A DNA stretch of 64,000 nucleotides from Tomocerus qinae (GCA_020055645.1 CM034546.1:129291875-129355874); one strand, 5' to 3'. Shown: positions 48,907 through 62,451, counted from the stretch's first letter. Notes: generated by a model not told the origin, from the letters alone. Program-made: numbers and translations.

Positions 48907-51900
48907 CTATTGGAAACCCTTCGGTGGAGGTTCATGTCGACTTTCCCTATTTTGATTTTGTCTGGCCCGAGCGTGAGGAGGAATGTATTTATTCTGCGTC
49001 GTCGGTGGGGAACCAACCTCAGCCGTGACTGCACCCGGTCCAAAACTGTTACTACCAAGAGTAGAAGCTTGTGGCCCATTGGAAGTTCCCCAAGAACCGG
49101 CATTCCAGAAGGTAGGCGTGTTATGTGAGCTACTGTGGTGTGTTCGTCTGTTCTTGTATATGTTTGTGGAATTTGACCTGCTTGCTTCTTCAATCTTTAA
49201 CTTCAACCATTTTAATTTTTCTGCATCTTCGGGGGATGTCTCCATTTGTTTTATAATCTCCGCATTTACCTTGCCAAAGATTTGGTCTGCACTCCATTGC
49301 CACTTATAACGCTTAGGAATATTTTTTAAAGCCTGTGATAAATATTTAAATGAACAGCTTTCAAGAAAACGAAAACGATGAAAAATATTTTATAGCATAG
49401 CATTAGGCAATACATTAAAACCGTTTCTTTCATCCGAGGAAAGATTATGCCGGGTCCAGTACGAGACAGCTTTTGGCGTTTCCTCTATCATAACAAAATA
49501 ATATCCTTCTAACAAACGGAGAGAATTTTTGTCCTTTTCAGTCCAGGCGTGGTCTAAATCCCAAAACGATCTAAAGAAATTTTCAATTTGGTCTTGATTT
49601 TTCTAGGAGAACCGAGCAACGTTTGAATCAAGTCAATCCGAGCAGGGAAATTTCTTGGGGTACATTGAATAGCACGATTGAAGAAATGTATCGCCTGTTC
49701 CACATCATTATTCTGTTACGAAATAAACCAAACATGACTCTATTAGGACTAGGTAATACAAACGATAAAGATATATACGTATAAGACCTAAAAAGTCAAA
49801 AAGTGTAAAATAAGCTTTACCCGGGTAAGTAGAAATGTTCCCATTTTGTGATTTATTTTACTATTAGAAGGAAAGCGATCTACACTCAATCGGTATAAAT
49901 TTTCAGCCAATTCATAATTACAATGGTTGTGAGGAAGTAAAGATAAAAATATTTCTCCGTATCTGACCGCTTCTTCTGCACCACAGGTTCCCCGTTCGAA
50001 AGAATCTCTAAAAGTGACATAATAAACAATATAAGATGTGACAATCTAACATTTAAAATTACCACAGTATATAATGTTATATTTATTTATTGTTACATTG
50101 CTAGAGTCTTGATATACTCAACTGTTTCCTCTTCTGACAAAATTTTTTTGATCCCAATGTCTAGAGGAAAACTAATTATTTCTTTGAATCTGTCCCTTAG
50201 AGATAAAATTTCCGCAAGGCATTGGCATAAACCAGAAACACAGGCAGCATTAAAATTGGGAATTGTAATAGAAAGGTCCACCGCTTTGACAATCGCATTT
50301 AACTCTTCTTTAACTTTATTTGGGTCGGGGCGGGGTACATAAAATCTTTGCTGACGCCTCAAATATCGCAACCTGTGGTACAATATATAAATCCAGTTCG
50401 GATTCTTGTCATCTAAGCTAGTAATCTGAAATATTAAATAAAAACTTTAATAAAAAACTGTACAAAACATTCGAGAGTAAAATTCATAAATTAAATGAAA
50501 TGTACCTTTTTCAAATCATTGAGCGAATCGTCAGACTTTTTGCGATCTGGAATCTGTTCATTTAGTAACCATTTGGATAAATAAACCATTGCTTTTCCTT
50601 TTTCACTAAGGTTATGAAAACTGGAGTCGAAACTTTCGTAGTCTTTTTCGGTTGTAATTCCTAGCTTAAGGTTAGCATGAATCCGCAGCAGGCGACAGAT
50701 ATAGGTAATACCTTCTGCATATTCTGCGGAAAAAAAATATTCTCCGACATAGTATTGTGTCACGTATTCAACCCAAGATATATTTTTTGTAGCAAGATCC
50801 ACATTTCCCCATTCGCATATTATATGCAAGAATGCTTCAACTAAGGGTGATACAGCACTTTGTAAAGTTCTTTTATCATTAACAGAGTAATTCTCTTTCA
50901 ATTCTTCTTCTGTTTGTTGATGCGGCACCCCAGTCTTTTCATATAAGGACTCAGTCATTAGGGTAAACATCTTCGGTGTCACTTCGTAACAACCTAGCCA
51001 ATTTATGAAATAAGTCTCGCATCTTTTCAGTTCATCTAGAATATTTTTCACCCTTAGATATTCTGCATGACGTTTCAAGCAGTTTTGCTGTTTCCCTTTC
51101 CCAATTGGTTTGCCGTGGCTGGTCTTCCGTAGAAACTGCTGAAGCAACATCTGCAATTAAAAAAACATTTAATCCAACGTATATAGACAAGCTAATAGTA
51201 TTTGTAACGAAAATATAAATAAAATAATTTTAGATACATTATTTTTATATAAAGTTTACCTTGAATAACACAAATAATATTGAGATCAAATGCAAAATAT
51301 TATCTTTATTTAGCTACCTGGTTCATTGTTCCAACTGAATGAAACGTTCATTTTCATGGCATTTTCAATCATGCATTTCAACAGAGTCAGTTTCTCTTTT
51401 TCGGAAACTGGAACAGATCTGTCTTGTAATCTTTTCAAAATTTCTTCACGAGCAACACTTAGGTTAACAAAATCAGGCCACCTTTTATACTTCTTTTTCA
51501 ATCGAGCCAGCGTCTAAAAATATATTCAGATGATCTAATGTTAGAATTTCACCTTTTAAGAATCGTATTATTTTATTCAATACTAACAGCAGCACAAGTT
51601 ACAAGTAGTTCTAATAAATAAATCTTACTGCAAAATCGATGAGAAGAAACTTCTTGTCCACCTCGCACCGAAAATCCATTTGGATCCATTGCAGAAGTGC
51701 ATTATCCACATCATCTTTCAATAAAAAATAGCAACCATGCAAGAAGTGTAAAGAATATATTTCATGGCTTTTCCAGTTTCCACCTTCTTTCCAAATTGCA
51801 TTAAAAACATTGTCAAGCTTTTCCGTGTTATTTTCTCGATCTTCCAAAAGAGTTTGTATTATGTCGATCGACTTACGATAATCCTTTTCATTTTGTTGAA

Positions 51901-51907
51901 GAAATAT
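48907..51907 (-). pseudogene. TPR-like gene, copy 3 (chimeric)
   Basis: Chimera with the same left-right switch (about 50692) as copy 2. Two one-base changes in T-runs break the frame: one T fewer near 49603 (after LLGSPRKN) and one T more near 51046 (in RISKGENILDELK). Both are homopolymer changes, the kind that sequencing or assembly errors produce, so damage is uncertain. The remaining exons equal those of copy 2, and this copy keeps the AIQCTPRNFPAR reading that copy 2 has lost. Confidence 0.68.
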
Positions 51908-52071
51908 CTGTTAAAATAAAATACAAAATAAATAAATACAATAACGTTTACACCCTTCTTCATTTATTTATTAATGATTGAATTTCTAATTTTAGCACAA
52001 GAAAATCAGAATTTAAATACCCCAATTATCATAATCAATAATCATAATAGGTCGTTGTTTAAAATACTAAA

Positions 52072-52267
52072 CAAGCACGTATCCAGAGGGGGGGCCGGGG
52101 GGGGCCGGGGGGGTCCGGGCCCCCCCTAAGTATCCAGAAAAAGGCAATTTTTTTGTCAAAAAAGGTGAAAAATCCAAAAAATTTTCGCGCACCGCGCGAA
52201 TATGACTTGAATTTATCAATATATTTTGGTGGACCCCCCCTAGGTCAAATTCCTGGATACGTGCTTG
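52072..52267. mobile_element. hAT-like MITE in U3
   Basis: Same element and ATACTAAA duplication as in U1 and U2. Confidence 0.88.
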
Positions 52268-53510
52268 ATACTAAAAGTAATAATATTTTACTTCGAAATA
52301 ATGATTTTCATCAGGCAGCAATTTTGAACTCATTTTGTAGCACTTTTTTCGGAATCCTGAATTTTCAAAAGGTGAAAGGAAAAGAACTATTCCTGTCAGT
52401 CACCGCCGTCCTTTCCTTAGTCCCTAGTCCCTACTACTCTATTTACTTGTTTTCAACTTTCACTGAGTTTATTCATGTATAACGTAAATGAGATTTTCAA
52501 ATACGTGATCCAACTTAAACTTCCCAACTTAATTTTGAAAAAATTTCTCCCGCGTGATAAAATACCAATCAACACAAACGATATCATTATTAACTTCCTT
52601 GTTAAGTAGCAGTTTGTACTTCTAGCTTTATCACTTCACCCCTGTAATTTAATATTACTTCACCAAATACAATTCAATGGACCCACCTGTTGATCACGTA
52701 CAATTTGGTTGAGAATACTTGAGAGTGAGACGTTGACTTACTGGAGCTCCAACACTAACGTTGCATGAAGTTTTGAGTCTCACTTTTTCGGTTGTAGTTG
52801 TAGGCTTGTTGGGTACTATTTTAATATGTATAAAATGTTGCTTTTTATTTTTTGTATTTAAGTTACAGTTGCTTGTAAATATGCATTAAGTCGATGCCCG
52901 TTTAAATGTCAAATAATATTAATTCCGGTTTGCGGTAAACTAAAATTGTTACTTAAAATGAACTTGTAATAAATATGTAATTCAGAAAAATTTAAGGTAC
53001 CGATATGGTGGGATGTACGGTTGATGATTTCTTACGGAGTATATTATATGCAGGGAAGATTTCGGTATTCGTATTCATAAACTTTATTACTAGGTATAAT
53101 TTAATTGGTCGGCTAACAAGGTGCAGCTGTGAAAGATGATACTACTCTATCAACAATTTACAATTAAAAACTACACAACTAATTATGGCATGCAATGTAT
53201 TGTGGAAGTATGCCAGAGGTAAAGATTAAAAATGCAATTGTGGAAGAAAAGAGCTGAAGACCATAAATCTGCAATTTTATATCGAAGGAACAGAAAAAAT
53301 TGTTTTTTTTTATTAAAATTAAAACCCAGATAAATCATCAAATTAAATTCATTCAGCAACACATAACAATGTAAAATCGAAGGTAACAGAAAACCCTTAA
53401 ATATCTTTCGTAATTCTACTCTACAATTACTAACTAAAAATATATACAAATTCAGGTCAGACACCTACAAATAAAATAGAAGATGACAATTCTGGATAGC
53501 TGCGGCGGGT

Positions 53511-54083
53511 TTATAAGAAGTGAAGATGGTGTGCGAGTGTCCGGCGTGCGTGTTTTCCGAGGAGGGAGAGTCCAGTCAAGAGTTACTTGTGTCCGTATTG
53601 ACAGGAGAAGAGTGTGCGACAGTTCCGGACCAGTTGAAGTAGAGATTGCACATTTTGTACGAGATAATCCGATCCGGAGAAAGGCCTTGGTTGTCGTGCA
53701 GAACGCTGAATGATGTCGAACTCGCCGTCCCTCGCCGAGCAGTCCAGGAAACTAGGAAAAAGTCGTATCTGCATCAACAACAGAAAAACAAGACATTATA
53801 GTCAATTCATATTCTGGATAAGGTAAGAGATTCGTGGATAATTACTTCTGATAAACAATAAAAAATAAAAAAAATAATTAAAAAAAATTAATACAATTAA
53901 AAAATTAAAACAAATTGAATAATAATAAACTAATATAATAAACAAATAAACTAATAATAAACTAAAAACTTAAATAATAAAAAAATTAAAATAAATAATT
54001 ACCAGAGTAGTAGGATTGTAGGTGGAAGAAGTAGGTGGAAGAAGTAGGTGGACGTTGAGCAGATCGTAGCCCCAATGCTGAAG
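53511..54083 (-). pseudogene. piwi remnants (exon 10 and exon 7 pieces), U3
   Basis: Same deleted piwi body as in U1 and U2. Confidence 0.78.
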
Positions 54084-54606
54084 TCAGTCCTCGTGTGTCG
54101 ATTCCGGAAAGATATTCGGTCCTTGAGGTCGATTCTCACGATGAGCTCCGGGTTCAACTACAGCTGCCGGAATTTCCTCAGTTACTGATGGTGGCGGAGA
54201 AGAGGATGACGCTGAACTCAAAGAGGATGCGGAAGAACTCAAAGAAGATGGTGGAGAATTCTTCTCCGCTTTGTTGCAACCAGGATCAGAGCTAAATAAT
54301 AAATAAAATATACTTTTTAAGTGACAATTCAAGAATTTCATTATGTTACTTTAAAAGTTTAATTGGTTTAATCAAATACAAATGATTTCAAAAATTAAAT
54401 TGTGTGGTTAAAAATGGCACTTACAGGTTGTCGGAGATATTCGATTCTGTGGTGTTTGCTTCGGGAATGTCCAAATCGTCTGTTGATTCCAGGTGTATTA
54501 TAACCATTCCTGGGTAGATATGTTGGGCTCTGCCTCTGCCTCGTGCTCTATACATCGACCTCGGTTGACGTTGAGGCACCGGCGACGGGATTCGTGGGTA
54601 GCTCAT
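54084..54606 (-). CDS. Truncated Piwi N-terminal tail gene, U3
   Basis: Start ATG at 54606 and stop at 54084. The exons are as in U1; the intron is one base shorter in an A-run near 54392. The encoded 129 residues are the same as in U1 and U2. The TATA box lies at 54790-54783. Confidence 0.6.
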
Positions 54607-54956
54607 CTTAGTGGACAAAAGATCTTCGGAGTTGGGTAGAAAGTGTAGAAGTCGGTCGATCAGAGTTCAGCGATTAAGTTCTTGAGTGGAGAGAGGCGGC
54701 AGCAGGTCCAGGAGAGTTTCCTTGAGGTCAGTTCTCTCTGAAGATCGGCAGAATTGTGACTTTCCAGGCTCACCAACCTCCCTTTTTATACGATTTTCCA
54801 GAACAAAGAATCTGCCATCTTTCCATTTGAAAACATGGAGAACAAAGAGAGTCAGACCACGAGTGCTGGAATTTTCTTGGTACCGAGTATGTGATATGCA
54901 GATATCTCTGTACCACGCAGTCTGTTCGTGACTCAAATAGACAAAAGAAAAAAATT

Positions 54957-55378
54957 TAAATTAGGATGAATAATATTCAAATTAGGATGAATAATATTCA
55001 AATTAGGACGAATAATATTCAAATGAGAATGAATAATATTCAAATTAGGACGAACGATTGTAAATGAAAATGAATAATATTCAAATTAGGATTAAATGAA
55101 AATTAGGCTGAGTAATATTCAAATTAGGATTAAATGTAAATTAGGCTGAGTATTATTCAAATTGGAAATGGCGAATATTCAAATTAGGACGAACGATTGT
55201 AAATGAAAATGAATAATATTCAAATTAGGATTAAATGAAAATTAGGCTGAGTAATATTCAAATTAGGATTAAATGTAAATTAGGCTGAGTATTATTCAAA
55301 TTGGAAATGGCGAATATTCAAATTAGGACGAACGATTGTAAATTAGAATGAATAATATTCAAATGAGGATTAAAATGC
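54957..55378. repeat. AT-rich minisatellite, U3
   Basis: Same array as in U1, with minor substitutions (one AGAATTAAA reads AGGATTAAA). Confidence 0.8.
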
Positions 55379-55550
55379 AAATTATGCAAATATATTCAAA
55401 ATTGAGAATTAACATGAAATGGCAGTGTAAGGAGGAGATGAGGGAAGATGACTAAAACAAAGGAATTTGGAGAGTATTTAAGGGACCTAATTGAGAGCCT
55501 TAAAAATCAGTCTTAAGCTGAACTCTCTGAAGGATGGAGCCAAGACTAAA

Positions 55551-56080
55551 AGTCTCCCCTGGGGACTCTAAACTATTCTCCGAATTTCGTTAGTCTACTC
55601 AGTGGACTCTAAACTATTCCCCGGTTACCTTAAGTCTACTCTTTGGACTCTAAACTATTCCCCGGTTACCTTAAGTCTATCAATTGGACTCTAAACTATT
55701 CCCCGGTTACCTTAAGTCTATCAATTGGACTCTAAACTATTTCCCGGTTTTTTATAGTCTACTCAGTGGACTCTAAACTATTCCCTGGTTTTCTTAAGTC
55801 TATTCATTGGACTCTAAACTATTCCCCAATTATCTTCAGTCTATTCTTTGGACTCTAAACTCTAAACTATTCCCCGGTTTTCTTCAGTATCCCCAGTGGA
55901 CTTCAAACTATTTCCCGGTTTTTTTAAGTCTACTCATTGGACTTTAAACTATTCCCCGGTTATTTTAAGTCTATCCATTGGACTCTAAACTATTCCCCGG
56001 TTTTTTTAAGTCTACTCATTGGACTCTAAACTATTCTCCAATTTTCTGTAGTCTACCCTGTGGACTCTAATTCCCCGACC
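55551..56080 (+). repeat. 41-bp hairpin minisatellite, U3
   Basis: Same thirteen units. The plus-strand TATTTAAG is at 55475, with one extra A before TCAGT. Confidence 0.8.
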
Positions 56081-56864
56081 TCCGAAAGAATGTCTTTAGA
56101 ATTTTGGAAGACTAACTAACTAACTACTAGTAATTAGTAAACTAACACTCACTAAAGTAGGCTTCAACACTTCGGAAATTAATTACTAGAGCAATAAACG
56201 AAGTATGTGATGAAGTTTGGTGTTAGAATGTCAACCAAAATCCATTTTTCTGTTTCTTTACTTATGAAGTGTAAATGATTTTGCAATTTCTACGTTTCGT
56301 AGTAGGTTAAAATTGGATAGAACCCAAACTGCATGTAAGTAATTTATTATTACATGTAAAAATTATTATATGCGGTATTTAATATAAGGCTAATGTTCGG
56401 CAACTCGGTTCGGTTTAACATGCGTTATATATAGGATAATACATTAGAAACAGGAACTCCCCTTAAAGACCAAATTTCTTGCAGTGAAGCCTTAATATGT
56501 TGAGACAAACTTCAATTTATAGGTGCTGGATAAATAATATAGCAATATGATTTTAATTTACATAAATGCATATAATATGTATTAAGGTAAGAGCTTCAAT
56601 AACTACACATACATCAAAATAATTGCAACTGCTTACTTCGTAACAAAATAATAGTGATATGAATCAATATAATTCATCACCAAAAAGTTTCAATAGCTTG
56701 TCAAAGTAAACTAATATTATCCTGTCATCAATCAAATATCAAACTAATAAACAAAAAATCGTTCCTTAAGGGACGATATATTATATGCTACTAAATAATT
56801 AAAGTTAATTAATACCAAAACAAAACACATATTTGCAGATGAAAACTTGCGCAAAACAAAGAGT

Positions 56865-59800
56865 CTATTGGAAACCCTTCGGTGGAGGTTCATGTCGACT
56901 TTCCCTATTTTGATTTTGTCTGGCCCGAGCGTGAGGAGGAATGTATTTATTCTGCGTCGTCGGTGGGGAACCAACCTCAGCCGTGACTGCACCCGGTCCA
57001 AAACTGTTACTACCAAGAGTAGAAGCTTGTGGCCCATTGGAAGTTCCCCAAGAACCGGCATTCCAGAAGGTAGGCGTGTTATGTGAGCTACTGTGGTGTG
57101 TTCGTCTGTTCTTGTATATGTTTGTGGAATTTGACCTGCTTGCTTCTTCAATCTTTAACTTCAACCATTTTAATTTTTCTGCATCTTCGGGGGATGTCTC
57201 CATTTGTTTTATAATCTCCGCATTTACCTTGCCAAAGATTTGGTCTGCACTCCATTGCCACTTATAACGCTTAGGAATATTTTTTAAAGCCTGTGATAAA
57301 TATTTAAATGAACAGCTTTCAAGAAAACGAAAACGATGAAAAATATTTTATAGCATAGCATTAGGCAATACATTAAAACCGTTTCTTTCATCCGAGGAAA
57401 GATTATGCCGGGTCCAGTACGAGACAGCTTTTGGCGTTTCCTCTATCATAACAAAATAATATCCTTCTAACAAACGGAGAGAATTTTTGTCCTTTTCAGT
57501 CCAGGCGTGGTCTAAATCCCAAAACGATCTAAAGAAATTTTCAATTTGGTCTTGATTTTTTCTAGGAGAACCGAGCAACGTTTGAATCAAGTCAATCCGA
57601 GCAGGGAAATTTCTTGGGGTACATTGAATAGCACGATTGAAGAAATGTATCGCCTGTTCCACATCATTATTCTGTTACGAAATAAACCAAACATGACTCT
57701 ATTAGGACTAGGTAATACAAACGATAAAGATATATACGTATAAGACCTAAAAAGTCAAAAAGTGTAAAATAGCTTTACCCGGGTAAGTAGAAATGTTCCC
57801 ATTTTGTGATTTATTTTACTATTAGAAGGAAAGCGATCTACACTCAATCGGTATAAATTTTCAGCCAATTCATAATTACAATGGTTGTGAGGAAGTAAAG
57901 ATAAAAATATTTCTCCGTATCTGACCGCTTCTTCTGCACCACAGGTTCCCCGTTCGAAAGAATCTCTAAAAGTGACATAATAAACAATATAAGATGTGAT
58001 AATCTAACATTTAAAATTACCACAGTATATAATGTTATATTTATTTATTGTTACATTGCTAGAGTCTTGATATACTCAACTGTTTCCTCTTCTGACAAAA
58101 TTTTTTTGATCCCAATGTCTAGAGGAAAACTAATTATTTCTTTGAATCTGTCCCTTAGAGATAAAATTTCCGCAAGGCATTGGCATAAACCAGAAACACA
58201 GGCAGCATTAAAATTGGGAATTGTAGAAAGAAGAAAGGTCCACCGCTTTGACAATCGCATTTAACTCTTCTTTAACTTTATTTGGGTCGGGGCGGGGTAC
58301 ATAAAATCTTTGCTGACGCCTCAAATATCGCAACCTGTGGTACAATATATAAATCCAGTTCGGATTCTTGTCATCTAAGCTAGTAATCTGAAATATTAAA
58401 TAAAAACTTTAATAAAAAACTGTACAAAACATTCGAGAGTAAAATTCATAAATTAAATGAAATGTACCTTTTTCAAATCATTGAGCGAATCGTCAGACTT
58501 TTTGCGATCTGGAATCTGTTCATTTAGTAACCATTTGGATAAATAAACCATTGCTTTTCCTTTTTCACTAAGGTTTTGAAAACTGGAGTCGAAACTTTCG
58601 TAGTCTTTTTCGGTTGTAATTCCTAGCTTAAGGTTAGCATGAATCCGCAGCAGGCGACAGAGATAGCTAATCCCTTCTGCATATTCTAGGGAAAATAAAT
58701 TTTCTCCAACACAGTGTTTTGTCACGTATTCAACCCACGAAATATTTTTTGTAGCAAGATCCACATTTCCCCATGCGCATATAATATGCAAGAATGCTTC
58801 AACTAAGGGTGCAGTAGCACTTTGTAGTGAAGTTTTTACATCATAAACAGAGTAATTCTCTTTCAATTCTTCTTCCGTTTGTTGATGCGGCACAACAGTC
58901 CTTTCGTATAAGGACTCAGTCATTATGGTAAACATCTTCGGTGTCACTTCGTAACAACCTAGCCAATTTATGAAATAAGTCTCGCACCTTTCCAATTCAT
59001 CTAAAATGTTTTCAGCTTGACCCTTAGATATTCTGCATGACGTTTCAAGCAGTTTTGCTGTTTCCCTTTCCCAATTGGTTTGCCGTGGCTGACCTTCCGT
59101 AGAAACCGCGGAAGCAATAGCATATGCAATATTTAAAACAATTCATTTAATCAAAACAAACGTATATAGAAAAGTTAATGCTATTTGAAAACATACTTAG
59201 CCAAAAAAAATTGTAGATACAATATTTATGTAAAGTTTATCTTGAATAACACGAATAATAGTGCGATACAATGTAACAAATTATCTTCATTTAGTTACCT
59301 GATTCATTGTTCCAACTATTCATGGCATTTTCCATCTTCCTTTTCAACAGAGTCAGTCTCTCTTTTTCGGAATCTGGAACAGATCTGTCTTGTAATCTTT
59401 TCAAAATTTCTTCACGAGCAACACTTAAGTTAACATAACCATACCAACTTTTATACTTCTTATTCAATCGACGCAGCGTCTAAAAATCAATTCAAATGAT
59501 CTAATGTTAAAATTTCTCGTTTTTAGGTAAAAAATAATATAATAGTACGGCCATTGGGCCAATTATAATTACCATTTGGGTTTATAAAGCGTAGGACCAT
59601 TATTAGAATCGCATTATTTTATTTAATATTAACAGCACAAGTCACAAGTAAATAAAGCTTACAGCAAAATCGATGAGAAGAAACTTCTTGTCGACATCGC
59701 ACCGAAAATCCATTTGGATCCATTGCAGAAGTGCATTATCCACATCACCTTTCAATAAAAAATAGCAACCATGCAAGAAGTGTAAAGAATATATTTCATA

Positions 59801-59941
59801 GTTTTTCCAGTTTCCGCCTTCTTTCCAAATTGCATTAAAAACTTTGTCAAGCTTTTCCGTGTTGCTTTCTCGGTCTTCCAAAAGAGTTTGTATTTTGTCA
59901 ATCGTTTTACGATAATCCTTTTCATTTTGTTGAAGAAATAT
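56865..59941 (-). pseudogene. TPR-like gene, copy 4 (right ancestral 5' half)
   Basis: The 3' half (56865-58653) is nearly identical to copies 2 and 3. The 5' half is diverged, for example VTKHCVGENLFSLEYAEG where the others have VTQYYVGEYFFSAEYAEG, and the LKKKYKRW-type exon is shorter. It carries four extra bases near 58225, in the exon that reads SITIPNFNAAC in the other copies, which shifts the frame. All four TPR copies thus have a lesion, each at a different place, which suggests a working ancestor until recently, or errors in the sequence. Confidence 0.7.
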
Positions 59942-60115
59942 CTGTTAAAATGCAAAATATTTTAACGTTTTCACCCCGCTTTATTTATTTATTAATCATT
60001 GAATTTCTAATTTTATCACAACAAAATCAATATTTAAATACGCCAATCATCACTCTATAGTATAATCGTGTTGTTCGAGTTGTGCAGTGAAAAATTCCGT
60101 AGGTATATTTGTTTA

Positions 60116-60641
60116 GGCTGAATTTAGGCAGCGGTACTTTGTTACCACTGTCTCCGTGTTGCCGTTGGGGGTATTGGGGGTTAGCGGCAACAGCATAACA
60201 GCGGAGACAGTGGGAACAGCGGCGACACGCTACAACCACTAGCGGCAAAACTGACCAGCGGCAACAGAGACACATTAATCTGATTTTCTCTGTTGTCGCT
60301 ATTGCCCCTGAACCTAATATAAGCCAGTTCTCAGCTGTCTCTAACCTACCTGGCAAAAGTGGCAGAGGTATTTCGGGATTTGATACATATCGCTATTTTG
60401 CTCTTATGGAGCATTGAGCACAGAGCAGCAGTGCACCTGGCTTATACTAGACTTAGTGGCAACAGCGGCAACAGAGGAAATCAGATTAATGTGTCTTTGT
60501 TGCCGCTGGTCAGTGTTGCCGCTAGTGGTTCTAGCTGTGTCGCCGCTGTTGCCACTGTCTCCGCTGTTATTCTGTTGTCGCTAACCCCCATCGGCAACAG
60601 CGGAGACAGTGGCAACAAAGTACCGCTGCCTAAATTCAGCC
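60116..60641. mobile_element. Foldback MITE with long inverted repeats and 8-bp target duplication
   Basis: The 526-bp element has arms of about 210 bp (60116-60327 and 60437-60641) starting GGCTGAATTTAGGCAGCGG, around a loop of about 110 bp. It is flanked by perfect 8-bp repeats TTTGTTTA (60108-60115 and 60642-60649). The arms are full of GCGGCAACAG-type short repeats, giving a GC-rich island. No coding capacity is expected; an open frame at 60359-60673 is chance. The duplication length fits a hAT-type transposase. Confidence 0.88.
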
Positions 60642-60649
60642 TTTGTTTA

Positions 60650-61070
60650 TATCATCGTGTGTTAATGTTTTAAATCCCAACATGTCCGTATTCATAACAA
60701 AGCAGTTCATGCGTTCTGTATGCAAATATTTCCAGCTTTCGGTTCGATTAAGGTTCCTACTATTTCATGTTCGGGAAAATTTAAAATTTCGACATTTACA
60801 TTGTTGAAATTATGATACAAAGACAACACACTTGCCATACCTTCTCTGTCCCTAGATACGGACAGCTTTCTAAAACAAAAGTCCCTATACCTATCAATGT
60901 AAAATCTCTACCTCCGACGCCGATCCACCAAATGAGAAACCATGAAAAGTTCAATTAGAAAAAGCTATGAATCTCTGAAATACTTTCTTCTCATCGTCAA
61001 TCGTACAATATTGCCCCCGGAATACACACTAGCTTTATTTATAACAGGGCCTAGGTCCTGTGACCGGCTG
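60650..61070. other. Private sequence in the right copy
   Basis: About 420 bp with no match in U1-U3 that I can see and no coding frame; perhaps part of a larger insertion into which the foldback element went, or sequence lost from the other copies. Confidence 0.4.
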
Positions 61071-62370
61071 TAATCAATAATCATATATTTTGTTGTTTAA
61101 AATAGTAAAAGTAAAAATATTTTACTTGGAAATAATGATTTTCATCAGGCAGCAGTTTTGAGCTCATTTTGTGAAGCACTTTTTTCGGAATCCTGAATTT
61201 TCAAAAGGTGAAAGGAAAGGGAGAGAACTATTTCTGTCAGTCACCTGTCCTTAGTCTGTACTATTCTCTTTACTTGTTTTCATTTCAACTTTCATTGAGT
61301 TTATTAAAATTTGTTCGATTAAACAAACGCAACAACGTTTAAACGACAAACACTTATAACGTACATGAGATTTTCAACTGCGTGATACATCTTAAACTTC
61401 CCAACTTAATTTTGAAAAAATTTCTCCCGCTTGATAAAATACAATCAACACAAACGATTTCAATTATTAACTTCCTTGTTAAGCAGCACAGCAGCAGTTT
61501 GTACTTTGTACTTCTAGCTTTATCAATTCACCCCTGTAATGTAATATTATTTCACCAAATACAATTCCAATGGAACACCTGTTGATCACGTACAAACCAT
61601 TTGGTTGAGAATACTTGAGAATGAGACGTTGACTTACTGGAGTGGAGCTCCATAACGTTGCATGATGGTTTGAGTCTCACTTTTTCGGTTGTAGTTGTAG
61701 GCTTGTTGGGTACTATTTTATTATGTATAAAATGTTGCTTTTTATTTTATGTATTTAAGTTACAGTTGCTTGTAATATACATTAAATCGATGCCCGTTTA
61801 AATGTCAAATAATATTAATTCCGGTTTGCAGTAAACTAAAATTGTTACTTAAAATGAATTTGTAATAAATATGTAATTCAGAAAAATTTAAGGTGACGAT
61901 ATGGTGGGATGTGCGGTTGATGATTTCTTACGGAGTATATTATGCAGGAAAGATTTCGGTATTCGTACGTAAACATAACTAGGTATAATTTAATTGGTCG
62001 GCTAACAAGGTGCAGCTGTGAAAGATGATACTACTCTATCAACAATTTACAATTAAAAACTACACAACTAATTATGACATGCAATGCATTGTGGAAGTAT
62101 ATGCCAGCGGTAAAGATAAAATGCATCTGTGGAAGAAAAGAGCTGAAGACCATATATCTGCAATTTTATAATGAAGGAACTGAAAAATTGTTCTTTTTAT
62201 TAAAACTAAAACGCAAATAAATCATCAAATTAAATTCATTCTTTCAGCAATACATAACAATGTAAAATCGAAGGTAACAGGAAACCCTTAAATATCTTTC
62301 GTAATTCTACTCTACAATTCATAACAAAAACTATATACAAATTCAGGTCAGACACCCACAATAATCATTA

Positions 62371-62402
<32 letters not shown>

Positions 62403-62451
62403 CCTACAAATAAAATACAAGGTGATAATAATTCTGGATAGCTGCATGGGT

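Larger units (their letters stand above)
42734..50691. repeat. Tandem unit U2 (7958 bp)
   Basis: Second amplified unit, same order of parts as U1. It differs from U1 by single bases, such as one extra G near 45094 and A-run length changes near 46990 and 47415. Confidence 0.9.
50692..58653. repeat. Tandem unit U3 (7962 bp)
   Basis: Third amplified unit. It ends where sequence passes into the diverged right copy: the first difference is at 58662, after GCGACAGA at 58654-58661. Its last part differs from U1 and U2 by the 4-bp insertion near 58225. Confidence 0.88.

Noticed and set aside
60027-60673. Open frames over the foldback element on both strands
   Set aside because: They follow from GC-rich short repeats in the inverted arms; the element has a target duplication and no gene features.
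61650-61690. Possible coding first exon of TPR copy 4 (ATG with CAACGTTATGGAGC on the minus strand, then GTAAGTC)
   Set aside because: Its phase does not fit the next exon and the matching place in U1-U3 reads a stop, so a coding exon is not supported.
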